The notes beneath the pieces are model-generated. The model was not told where the DNA came from and searched no databases. It saw nothing but the letters and a program-made list of their open reading frames with translations. A program made the position numbers and the translations under genes. A stretch of DNA of 43,821 bases from Elysia marginata (lineage: Eukaryota; Mollusca; Gastropoda; Plakobranchidae): assembly GCA_019649035.1 (NCBI GenBank), contig BMAT01008625.1:67150-110970 (forward strand), in the 5' to 3' direction. Shown here in pieces: positions 24,125 through 34,559 of this stretch (within the stretch, counting starts at the first letter, position 1; the number at the start of each line of letters is the position of its first letter).

Positions 24125-27100
24125 CTGTAGAGAGAGACAGTGTCATAAATTAGTTTTGTCGCTCAAAGACTGTGAGATTGTAAAATTCGTTTAAATATCG
24201 ATTTGAAACTATAATTTTATTTTTTACTGCCTGGTTTTCAATAAATGATCTAACTTTATCTTCGTATGTAAACCCCTGATCTGCTTTTTCGTCATACTAA
24301 GAGTAACTGCTAATATTTTTTATATCACAAAGAGCTTGCGCTAGTTATTTTAAAAAGAGTCCTAAAGAGCTCGTTTTCAAGCCAAAGTTTCAATCGAAAT
24401 TTGTTGTAATTAACATAGTTTAAGCGCTTCATGCCATTTTTTCCACTTGAATTTTAGAAAATCCAAAATTTCTCGCGTTCAGGGTTTATTGGTTGGGTGT
24501 CGCAATATTTACTTACAAAGACATTGCTGTTTTGAACAAGACGTTTTTCTTAGCTTCCAAACATAAAAAGTGATTGTATAAACATCATTTTGGGAAAAGA
24601 TATTATAATTTTTGTTGATTTAAAATTTATAGAAGAAAAGGGAAAATTTGACTTTTCAACTGTGTTTCCTCATTCAAATTGAACGCGAGCAAAACATTAG
24701 AAAACGATTTAGATCTAAATAATCTCTATTTTTTTTGCCTTTTGTAGATAAATAAAAAAAATTGCATACAAGTTTTTTTAAGGCGATTTTCACACTTCAA
24801 ATTTAAAAGGTCATGTTATTGAAAAATCCTCACTAAGTTTTACTTTTTGTGCTTGGAGTAAGAACACAAGTTTTATATGTACACGTCCTAGGAGGACATA
24901 AAGGGGCTAGTCGAATACACTTTTACGACATGCTCCGTCAAACACAGTTTTATTAGAACATTTTGAACGTCTAAGTATTAGAAAGTGTACTCACGTTCTA
25001 AATATTTCTCTCCTCCAAACACTGAGTACAGCTGGACGAAGAAATAAGGCGCCCAACATATCAAGTAACACAACACCACGGTCAAGGTCAGCTTGATGGT
25101 CTTGATCTTTGACCTCGAGACGCCTCTCTGGTAGGCCCTTGGCTTTTTAGACTCTAGTGCGGGAGAGGTCACGAGTTGACCTGATGAACCAAAAACTGAA
25201 CTGCCGCCACTTCTGTTGAGGCCAGACATAGCGCCCTTTCGCATCCTATCACTTTCCAGAAGACCCGAGCTTCTCTGAGAGGTGGATGAGTGGAAGGAGA
25301 TTCGAAATCTAAAGGATCTGCTGTCTGACTCTGTGTTTCCTTTCCGCACTGATCTGTTGAAGGACAGGTTGTTATGACAGATGAGTTTTTCATAAGATTA
25401 ATGCAGAACCAATCAGAAGAACGCAAAATCATCAGTGTTTAAAACTGAATAAAACCCATATCTTAATAGCAATGGCACTTATCTGTCATCTTTGTTGCGC
25501 GATATCTTTATCGATATCATCATTTCTTAGAAACTAACTATTCCTTATGGTAAATTTCGCGAACGTGATCAATACAGAATAATTATACTTTTATGCCTTT
25601 CTAGCATAAAGTACAAAAAAAACTAAAATTTCAGACCCAGCCAGAGTCGAGATGAAATATTTAGAACTGTTATCTGCAGGCTTTAATAGGTTATCGACAG
25701 GTTCGAAAACTTCTGTCTTTTAAATTTTGATACTTATACCAATATTGGTGATCTTCTCAATTCATTCCCAAACACTGAAAAAAACATTATTGGAAATTTT
25801 ATGACTTACAACCGTCGTTTCAGTTTCACCAAAGGCACCAGACTTACCTATAGACTATCTTGCTCTCTTTGGACCCGACACTGATCGACACCACGTGACA
25901 TATGGTACCATAACAAAAGGCCAGGATGACGAACGGGATGGCGTAGTCCGACAGAAATACGTAGACAATGTACGCCTGGATTCCCCAGTCTTCCACAAAA
26001 CTGGCATGGCACGTGTGACCATCTGGGATAGAAGAGGACACAAAAAAAATTTTGTAAAGAAATTGACATAATAAAATTAGACTATATTATTTGTTTTTGG
26101 TTAGCAGTGACTTCATTTTCACTGAAAATCACTGAGCTGGCGAAAAAATGCACAAATAGTAAACAACATTATGATATAAATATTCAGTTTTGCATAATAT
26201 AAATACCCGAACGCATTCCTGTAAAGACTATCTTTGACCTACGTATCGTATTATTATTGAAAATGTAGCTTTTATCTCCTAAGCTTTAAAATCTCTTGCC
26301 ATTACACATATGATGAGCGAATAATTTGCTGCTGTTTTGTTAGTTAAATTATGAACAATTTTACATCAGACACATTGAGTAAGTTAGGCATATGTCACGC
26401 AGATTTTGATACACAAAATTTTGTTTTCTTATTTTCGACGTCAAGTATAATGTGTAAATAACTATGAAGCACTCTAGTGCTTTGAGCAAAAAACTATGAT
26501 ATTACTTTTTCGTTTGAGGAGGGCGGAGAGAGTCAATTGATTGTATGATTATATGATGCGAAAACATGATGTCATCTTGAGATATCACTGCTGTCGTGTA
26601 ATTTATCCTTATATTCGTTTTAATAAGATCTTAATTCATGGGAAATAATTGCATTGAGAATCGTCAAAAAACGCGATGACCATGCTTCAAATAGTGGTTT
26701 CTGTAAACATGACTGATTAGTTCTATAGTCACTCCCACTATGACTTACAACTGTAACAAACATACTAGTTTTAAATTGTGACGCAAAGGTGCCGAGATAA
26801 ACAGCTTATGCGTAATTTATTTCTAGACATGAGTTTTTTTTCTGTGTATATACTTATAACAGCTGCAAATCAATTGACTTTTTAAGGCAAAAACCCACTG
26901 CAAAATAACTAGGGGTTGTAGGTTTGTGAAGGGAAATGTGTTGAGACCTTTGAAGTTAACTTTTTTCATAAATCGTGTCGTCATTTCTCACAGCATTATC
27001 TGAGACGCATAGCAAATGAAATGCAAAAACTTCCTGCACACTCATCTCGCTTTAAAGCTACCTCCTGCATCAGTTTCTACTTCGATTACTTTTCTGTTAA

Positions 27101-30100
27101 GTATTTGCATAAATCCAAGTCTAGATTGGTCAGAGTCGATGTAAGTATGATAAGTAGGTCACTCAGAAGCTATCTAGCGTTCGTATACATCAAGTCTTAA
27201 GGCGTAAAATTGGAACTGAATATTTATTGCATGGTAGACCCTGCTAAACTCTGCCTTGACCTCGCTCTCAACAGCAGTTTTCCATCAGGTTCCAAGGGAT
27301 AGGTACACCCCCTTCAAAAACCCCTTTTATACTGTGCGAATAAAACGGTAATAGGCCTGGAGAGATGGAGCTTCATGCCCATCAGACCTAAGTAAGGAGA
27401 GGTTGTGGACTTTAGGGTAGATTGGTGAAATAGGGTAGTTGTACAAAAAAGCTCGAGTATCTCGTAAAGATAACATTAGACCTAAACCGCCAAGATGAAC
27501 AAAAGCACTTCGAGAAAGATGTGCTTATCGGATAATTAGGTAAAAGTAAGAGAGAAACGGGAAAAATATGTGGGCGGCAGTAACATGATAGGTGAAGTGC
27601 AAGCTGAAAGACTGGCAAACATACAAAACTGACAGGCAAAAATTTTAAAAAAAATGACAAACAAAAAGTGCGTCCCTGTAGGCGCTTGTCAGGGTAAAAG
27701 TGGGATGAGTGGCCAGACAATGCCGCAAAAGAGATACATGATTTTGTTCGGGTTAGATATTTGATTAGTTTAAATGGTTTACACATTATTAATTTTTGAT
27801 TAAGCGATTCTAAAGGAAAGTAACGAAAATAGAAAAAAAAATATGCGTGTTTTTGCGCGAAAAAAAACACACCATACGAAAGAAGAAACATCTGTTTTAG
27901 ATCGACAAAAAACATTTAAAACAATCTAAAAAGCGTGTGAAAAAATTTCACAAGTCTTAGCTAAGATAATCATACCTCCATAAGGATCTGTGTAGCTGAA
28001 GATGAAGAACTGGGGCAAGGAGAAAGCCAATGACATCGTCCAGGCAAGCGAGATCATTACATGGACGCGTTTTGGTGTCAGAGTCTGACTGGTCAAGGGG
28101 TGACAGATAGACACGTAGCGATCAACTGCGGCCATCACCAACACCCAGGAACTGGCGTACATAGCGACAAGCTGTGGATTGCACACAAGATAAAAATGTA
28201 GTTTGTCAGTGATAGTAATAGAAGTGGCCGAACGAAAAGTGGATGCTTGTTTAAAGAAATGGGTAATTTTCAAATGGATAATACTTGTCTGCATATCCCC
28301 AACCTCAAAAAAACAAAAATTAGTTCCCAATCATTAGTACGAGATACCAAAGAAGAGCGGAAAACTCGATAATTTAATTATATATATATGTAATTCGATT
28401 TAAATAAGAATTTGGAGTTTCGAGGCTGGCTCAATTAAAATTTCTGCAAGTTTTAGACCGCTGTATGGATTTGGTCAAAGTTTTTCAAAACTTATGGCTT
28501 TTTGTCAGCTAACTGGGGTTTGTCTTTTTTTATTCATTAACATAAGCTCAGAGGTTTTTAGTGAAATTGAACAGATTATTGTTTTAGACTTTGTCCAAGT
28601 TTTACATTTTGCCGCTCTTTTCTATCGAAAAGTTGTTTTTCACGATAAGATTTATACTTCAATTCTATAAACTATAATTCTCTTGAGAAAAAAGAAGAAC
28701 GAAACGGTTTTACTTCTAGATCTTTTCCATTTTGCCATTTTTAAACTTAGTCGAATTATTATGTTCTCGGCAACTTGTTTTAATCCCCATTTAAGTACTG
28801 CCATTGTTCCCTCAATATATATTCCAAAAAATAGAAAATCATATCGTACTTACAAAGAGTTTGATTATGAACTTTCATATTTTGCAAATTTGTTTGATTA
28901 AGTTGAATTAAAAAAAAAAATAAGTACAAAGCATATGCCCTTCGCTTTAAACTAAAAGAACTAATATCTGACTAACACGGTTTCCTCATGTAGTGACACC
29001 TCTGTTAGGGAAAAGTTGAGAATCTTAAGTGCAAGAGAAACACTCATCCGAGGCACAACTAAATTTGAAGGCCATGTAACTTAGCATGTCGATCTTTATA
29101 ACTAGCTCACGTTAGGGCTCTGTTTTTTGGGAGAAGGTTTTTTTTGCATATTTGCCTAATTAAGGGTGTATTTTTAATCGAAATTTGTTTTGTTACCACT
29201 GTTTAAAACAGCAGGATCATGTTATTCTTTTTTAACGTGCAAAAAATCTCAAGCTAGCATCATAGCATTAATGCTTGACGTACGTTTAAACTGCAGGCGT
29301 TAGTCAAGTAGTTTCCACCAAGAGAAGGACAAATACAATAAATAGACACTAGTCTTAATAAATCGGATGTGAGAAATGTTTTTATTCAAACAGTGCTATT
29401 TAAGTAGATTTATTTCCCCTTACTCTATATTTCAAACCAACAAATTATCTATACTGTTCCGTAGAGTTGATGAATCGCATGCAATTTTTTAAACATTTCG
29501 AAGCTAAGACAGAAGGCGTTGTTGTGCAAGAATTGCGACATCCAACTCATTTTCTCTGATTGCGGGACCATTCTGTTTGTACAGACAGTTTATAGAAAGA
29601 TTTGGGATTGGGGATTGACACATACGCGGCAATAATGATAAAACATTCATAATAGCGACTTCAAGGGAATTTCAGCCGCCCAATATACGGGATTGAGACA
29701 AATCGGGATGGTGAGAGGCCTCTACGTGATTGTGAAGGTAAAAGCGGCACGAATAAAAAACACACATAATGGGCTATGGTCTAAGGTAAAACCATGATCT
29801 ACCTAATGAGGTTTTCTAAACAGATTTTATCTAGCAACTGGAAAAAAAATGTGTACAAAAGCAACAATGGGAATGATGAACTGAGGGACAGAAGAAGAAG
29901 AAGAAGAAGAAGAAGAAGAAGAAGAAGAAGNNNNNNNNNNNNNNNNNNNNNNNNNNNNNNNNNNNNNNNNNNNNNNNNNNNNNNNNNNNNNNNNNNNNNN
30001 NNNNNNNNNNNNNNNNNNNNNNNNNNNNNNNNNNNNNNNNNNNNNNNNNNNNNNNNNNNNNNNNNNNNNNNNNNNNNNNNNNNNNNNNNNNNNNNNNNNN

Positions 30101-30231
30101 NNNNNNNNNNNNNNNNNNNNNNNNNNNNNNNNNNNNNNNNNNNNNNNNNNNNNNNNNNNNNNNNNNNNNNNNNNNNNNNNNNNNNNNNNNNNNNNNNNNN
30201 NNNNNNNNNNNNNNNNNNNNNNNNNNNNNNN

Positions 30232-30274
<43 letters not shown>

Positions 30275-32864
30275 TTTTTCAAATGTCAGAGTCTTATATC
30301 TAGATTACATGTCTGTTTTGACTAAGAGAAACCAATAACTCTAGGATGAACAAATATATTCTATCCAACTTTTATACGGCTAGATGGTAACTAGTAAAAT
30401 GGTTAAAAAATAATCATATATAATACGATAAACAGTTTCAGTAATTTTTTTTTAAACACATTAGTAAAAGTTGCTTATTTCTATCTCAACACAAAAAATT
30501 GATATATTATGAACAAAAATGCTTTCTTCTCATCTGTATTAGTCGAGGATAGATCATAAAAGTCTACCACTTGACTAACACAATTATCTAAATACTTGTT
30601 TTTAGCTGCTATTTACATATATGTATAGTAAAATTTTGTCGTATAAAATATATCTAATAGTATTTTAATTATTTATTTATTATTTATTTCCTGTTTGGGC
30701 AATCCAATTTTCATTTTGCCCATATCTTTACATATAACAATCTGCCATCTTCTTTCTTTATGGTTTTTAATTTATGGATATGTTTATATTATATTCATTT
30801 TTTGACATGATATTATAATAACTTTGTACAAACACTAGAGGATGTGAAAAAACCTTTGCAAACCCCAAAAAACACACACAGGCAAGGCCAGTGTCAACAA
30901 CGAACAACTTGTCAACTTTTCCCACAATAAATCTATAGAGATATTTGCAGAAGACAAACACCTGCTCCCTCCCATGTGTCTTTATTAAACCATAAATTGG
31001 CCTGTCCTTCGATACTTTTTACCCGTAATTTAACGTGTATTAAAATCAAGCTATATTGGTCTTCCCTATACTTTAGGAAATGCAAACGTCGCGCGTCTAA
31101 AGTATACATCCGTCGTTGTGTTCGGATGTTTTTTTTTTGTTTTTTTTTTTTGCTGCCTTGCGCAGTTTCTTACTTTCTTTTTTTTTTGGGTTTGTCAACA
31201 GTCTCCATAATTGCACACATTAATAAATCATCTAAATATTTACAATGGAATAAATATTTTAGATAGAACTTTATCATTACATTCCAACAGACAGAAATGA
31301 AAGAGAATGGCATTATCAAATAACAGTAATAATATAAAATTTTAAACGAATATGCCGCATAAGACTGCGCATTTGCTTGTTGGGCAGCAAAAGGGGCGTT
31401 CTTCATGGCACTGTAGTGTCATTTAAGTGGTTGGCAATAACATTATAACATGGGACCGCGGTTTCGGCTATAAGGATGGGGATAATACTGGGAATGCACC
31501 TACAAGTAATTACATACTGCTATATTTTACGACGATCATGGAGAGTTATTTGTTCGATGATTGTGGTGGTGTTGGTTGTGACATCGATGACATTGATGAT
31601 ATAGTGAAATAGGTGGTGGTAGTGGTGATAGTGGGGATACTGATGCTGACTGTAAAAACAATTATATTAAATGCGACAAAATAAAGTGATACTAACTGAA
31701 GTGTTAACATTAATCGGGATTATTGCAATGACTATAGCGTGGTGGTCGTGAAAAGTTGTAATATAGATAAATAGTAATAATCGGCACAAAAAATGATCAT
31801 GAATGATTAAAAAGCGCAACACTTCTATAGATTTTACGCACCTGAAAATAGGCGACTATCTTGCAAAGGAAGTCATTCCCGTGGAATGTCCCCAGTATGT
31901 CCCACATCAACTGGGGGAGGACGTTGAAAAAAGCCACAAACATATCCGCAATGGCGAGGTGCGCAATGAACCACTGCATCCGGGACAACTTCTGTCGGCG
32001 CAGTCGCAGTACAAGTAAGACGATTCCGTTGCCGAAGAGCGCAAGGTAAAGGATGGCAGCCTGCAAATCAAAGAATTTACGAAAAAAATGAAAGTTCGTC
32101 TCGACTGCTTTTATTGTCCTATTATTGTGTGGTTCGGCACGATTCTTTTCAGGAGTCTTTACTGCCGGGTTCCAGCATATGACACTAACGGGCCAGTATT
32201 ACTTTCTATTTTTTCATATTTAAACGATGCCTCACTGTATTGATTTCTGCCAAATAATCGATAACATAATGATTGGAATCTGATGTGGTCAGACAAAGAT
32301 TGTTCCAAAGTCAGCATGATCAATTCTTTAGACATTAAAGCAGAAGTCGATTTTTAAAAAAATAATATTAAAATCTACTATTGCACCAAAGTAATATACC
32401 CTAGTGATTTAGTGTGTGTTTCTTTTCAAAATCTATGTTGTATCAGGTGTGTCTTTACATCTTCGATGATAACGAAAAATAATAACACAAAAACACACAC
32501 AGATTGTTAAACTTACTAAAACACCGATCTCAGCTTTTCTTAAACCTTCGTTGAAATCCATGACGACCGGGGACTGCGACACATTGTCGGGCGTGATAGT
32601 TGAAAAATTGGACTGTCCAGCCGCTGCAGCTGACTCGTTGTCCTGGTAGGTCACGATACTTTCAGCCTCCAGGACCTCACTAAACGGGCTCATCGGCGTC
32701 CAGTGGAGAAGAAGAGCATTGTTCGCCTGGGACGTAAACCTGGGGTCCCGTGTGTGGTGCCGTGCAAGCTCTGGTCCAGGGGTTATTTTGTTACCGTTGG
32801 ACGCGGGTGTTGATGGGAGAAAGCTCAGAGCTTGTTTAGCTGTTAAGTTCAACGTGAGGACCAT
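23829..32864 (-). CDS. Vasopressin/oxytocin (conopressin)-type GPCR, six coding exons
   Basis: This gene encodes a plasma-membrane receptor for a vasopressin/oxytocin-like nonapeptide, expected to couple to G proteins (Gq by family analogy). The joined exons give 530 residues. Visible landmarks are N127 (TM1), D155 (TM2), C182 paired with C259 (loop disulfide), D206-R207-Y208 followed by VSICHPL, W233, P284 (TM5), CWAP at 412-415 (TM6) and NPWIY at 450-454 (TM7). The ECL2 pattern CHASFVEDWG and the TM7 run LNSCTNPWIY are typical of vasopressin-class receptors. Gln residues 166, 189, 243 and 420 fall where the family has its ligand-pocket glutamines. The N-terminus (about 108 residues) and the third intracellular loop (about 80 residues) are long. 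All five introns have GT-AG ends and keep frame, so the gene looks intact. CCAP or neuropeptide-S receptors are the nearest alternatives, but ECL2 argues against them. Confidence 0.93.
24125..25847 (-). other. Introns 4 and 5 of the receptor
   Basis: Intron 4 is 25354-25847 (494 bases) and intron 5 is 24125-24994 (870 bases), separated by exon 5. Both are AT-rich with GT-AG ends. No RNA gene or repeat was recognised in them. Confidence 0.8.
24995..25353 (-). CDS. Receptor exon 5: long third intracellular loop and TM6
   Basis: One base completes Arg313, then residues 314-432, then one base of codon 433. The acceptor is ccttcaacag and the donor GTGAGT. Residues 314-396 form a basic, Ser/Thr-rich loop rich in candidate kinase sites, ending in GVSRSKIKTIKLT, close to the SRAKIRTVKMT stretch of V1a that precedes TM6. 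TM6 (about 400-423) has CWAP at 412-415 and Q420, then the third extracellular loop YSVFGGEKYLE. The loop is longer than the roughly 60-70 residues I recall for mammalian V1a. Confidence 0.92.
25848..26022 (-). CDS. Receptor exon 4: second extracellular loop and TM5
   Basis: Two bases complete Asp255, then residues 256-312, then two bases of Arg313. The acceptor is cttctatcccag and the donor GTAAGT. GHTCHASFVEDWG contains C259, the partner of C182. TM5 runs about 272-298 and includes P284 and the FCYGTICHVV end typical of vasopressin-class receptors. KESKIVYR begins the third intracellular loop. An open frame extends past the acceptor, but it is intronic: the phase fit with exon 3 works only from base 26022. 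Confidence 0.93.
26023..27975 (-). other. Intron 3 of the receptor
   Basis: This 1,953-base intron contains a 167-codon open frame (27915-27412, minus strand). It looks like low-complexity Phe/Ser/Leu translation of A-rich plus-strand DNA and has no domain I recognise. No clear repeat element was found. Confidence 0.75.
27976..28171 (-). CDS. Receptor exon 3: TM3, DRY motif, TM4
   Basis: Codes residues 190-254 plus the first base of codon 255. The acceptor is gcaatccacag and the donor GTATGA. It begins LVAMYASSW inside TM3, continues through DRYVSICHPL at the cytoplasmic face, a basic second intracellular loop (TPKRVHV), TM4 with W233 and the SLPQ motif (Q243), and the start of the second extracellular loop (TDPYG). 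The exon leaves in phase 1. Intron 2 before it is 3,670 bases and contains an assembly gap. Intron 3 after it is 1,953 bases. Confidence 0.93.
29891..29930. repeat. (GAA)n microsatellite, 13 units, cut by a gap
   Basis: A pure GAA run of 40 bases continues up to the first N at 29931. On the gene strand this is (TTC)n inside intron 2. Its true length is unknown because the gap begins within the repeat. Confidence 0.97.
29931..30231. other. Assembly gap of 301 N
   Basis: This is a run of N between a GAA repeat on the left and a TGA repeat on the right, inside receptor intron 2. The motif must change within the gap, so it hides at least one repeat junction. Confidence 0.99.
30232..30273. repeat. 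(TGA)n microsatellite, 14 units
   Basis: Fourteen uninterrupted TGA units follow the gap and end at 30273. The motif differs from the GAA repeat on the other side. Confidence 0.97.
31842..32060 (-). CDS. Receptor exon 2: TM1 to start of TM3
   Basis: Codes residues 117-189, exactly 73 codons. The acceptor reads ttgatttgcag and the donor GTGCGT. It holds the rest of TM1 with the LFGN motif (N127), the first intracellular loop, TM2 with LAIAD (D155) and VLPQ (Q166), the first extracellular loop WDILGTFHGNDFLC with C182, and the start of TM3 ending in Q189. Vertebrate V1a has a lysine four residues after this Cys; here it is Ala186. Phase 0 on both sides, so the exon is a whole number of codons. 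Confidence 0.93.
32517..32864 (-). CDS. Receptor exon 1: extracellular N-terminus and start of TM1
   Basis: Codes residues 1-116. The ATG at 32864-32862 is the first in-frame Met after an in-frame TAA at 32882-32880, which supports this start. The N-terminus carries four N-glycosylation sequons (N6-L-T, N76-E-S, N86-F-S, N94-V-S) and no obvious cleavable signal peptide. The last residues, NEGLRKAEIGVL, align with the NEELAKLEIAVL stretch that begins TM1 in mammalian V1a receptors. The donor GTAAGT follows at 32516, giving a phase-0 intron of 456 bases. Reading on past the donor gives a tail of about 27 residues to a stop, which is intron. Confidence 0.9.
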
Positions 32865-32938
32865 TATGATGAAAAAAAATTATGGAGATGAAAATGCTCA
32901 CTCCTGATCTCACTTATCTTTTCAGTGAGGGCAAGGCT
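32865..32938 (-). other. Candidate 5' UTR part of receptor exon 1
   Basis: On the minus strand a pyrimidine stretch ending tttcttctag lies just upstream of the ATG, with AG at 32940-32939. If used as an acceptor, the 5' UTR of the coding exon would be 32938-32865 and would contain the in-frame TAA at 32882-32880. The upstream non-coding exon and promoter are not identified. Transcription could also start nearby without this splice. Confidence 0.35.
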
Positions 32939-34559
32939 CTAGAAGAAACATTGAAAACATTTGTTTTTCGTCTCGCCAACAGAACAGTCTGAAATTGCAT
33001 CTCATAAGAAGAGCGGCGCTGTTTCAACCTACGAGTTTTATCTGAAAGAAAAAAAGACGATTTTTCAATCAATTTTTCAATCATGTAATACCTTATACTG
33101 ACAAGTGCATCAATCATGCGCTTTTAATAAACTGTATCAATCGAAAATATTATGAAAACATGAAACACTATCAAATACTTTCTCAAAGTTGGTCATCATA
33201 TTATTGAATTGACACGTTTTGTAACATTAACTCCACGATTTTAATTTCATTCACAAAAGCCAAGTTTCCGTTTGTTTTGTTTTTCTCTTTCAGTTTTATG
33301 AAGAAATCTTCTGTCAAGTCATTTCAAATGCGTAAAAACACAGTTTTTTAAAGTGCATATTTTAGGACTTCATTATGCATCCTAACAGCTGGGTTGACGG
33401 CTCTCGGAAACAAAAGGTAACTCTAAAGTAATAACAGAAAGGAAGAAAACGATTTATGAAACAAAACGTAATTCATTTGCATTTTTTCTTTCACAGAATA
33501 AAAAACAATGCTAGATCTACGAATTATTTTAATTCTCTTACTCAAGTCTGGAATGAGAAAAAAATAAATGAACTGGAATTGCTAAACATCGTTATAACGG
33601 TGCATTTGATTTTTGCGTAAAATAGAAAACTTCATTACAAACCTTTGTGTTTTCCCGTTATTGCCTAAATTAGATGTGTAAGGTTATGGGTGCCCCCGCC
33701 TACGTTGATGACATTACTGGTGCGCTATGGGACTGCCAAATGTCAAAGCTGAATGTCACAGTTTTGTTATTATTATTAACCTCAACAAATCAACCTTTTA
33801 TTCATTACTATTCAATACTTTTATCGTAGTTTCATTTTAAACTTAGATTTCTAGTTTCTCCGACATTTTACAAAAACAATGAAACTGAAATACATTAGGT
33901 ATCCACTTGTCATTGTGTTAAGATATTACTTTTCATTGTCAAATTTTTTTTCTCCGACGTCCATAGGAAACATTAAAGAAAACAGTTTGATAAATTTACA
34001 TAAAAAGACGGTAGGTAGATTGTAAAATCGTAGAAGTTTTTTTGCCACATAAAAAATTAAGCTAAACATCTTTATAGTTTATTCTATCTCCCACACACAT
34101 GACTTCATATCATACTTATTGTTTAATATTATTGTAAGAGAAGAATAATGAGTTAAATTTACAAATAAATTGCGTGATTTGCCTAAACATACCTTGATCA
34201 AAGATTAAAGATAATTCCAGTAGCACAACTACAACTGGTATGAAACCTTATAAAACATCCAAATTATGACACAAAAGCAATTTGAACACTTAACAATATC
34301 CCGCTACTGGTGAACGCATAGTAATGAATGGGCTGTGATGGGGGATTCAGAATGTAATATACTCTCTCGTCGCCGTCATTCCCCTGGATCCAGACCTCAC
34401 TGCTCACGATCAACTGGTGCACGCGGCTGATCCTCTCCTCTTCTTGCTGTGACTCACCATCTTGTTTCTGAAGGTTTGCCCCCCCTTGCCACGGACGTAC
34501 ATGCGTGCATCTTTTGGTTGTTTGTTTGTGCTGAGTTCTAATCAAATTGCGATGTCTTG
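32939..34559. other. Region upstream of the receptor start; no coding gene seen
   Basis: It may hold the receptor promoter and 5' non-coding exon. A GC-richer patch at about 34340-34500 carries a 93-codon minus-strand frame (34545-34264) that I do not recognise. It could be part of a 5' non-coding exon, but this is only a possibility. The remainder is AT-rich. Confidence 0.45.

Larger units (their letters stand above)
28172..31841 (-). other. Intron 2 of the receptor
   Basis: This 3,670-base intron has GT-AG ends. It contains a GAA repeat, a 301-N gap and a TGA repeat (29891-30273), AT-rich stretches such as the TTATTT run near 30670, T runs near 31130-31190 and a decayed GTG/GAT-rich patch at about 31550-31660. 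I see no coding sequence on either strand that I recognise. Open frames running through the N block are artefacts. Confidence 0.8.

Noticed and set aside
27412-27915. 167-codon open frame on the minus strand
   Set aside because: It lies in receptor intron 3, is Phe/Ser/Leu-rich from A-rich complementary DNA, and shows no domain or splice logic.
29794-30282. Open frames of about 150 codons on both strands with poly-Arg or poly-Ser ends
   Set aside because: They consist of trinucleotide repeat and N bases inside the receptor intron; the frame is created by the gap.
34264-34545. Upstream coding exon of the receptor
   Set aside because: The receptor ATG has an upstream in-frame stop, and I find no convincing donor that would join this frame; a non-coding 5' exon remains possible.
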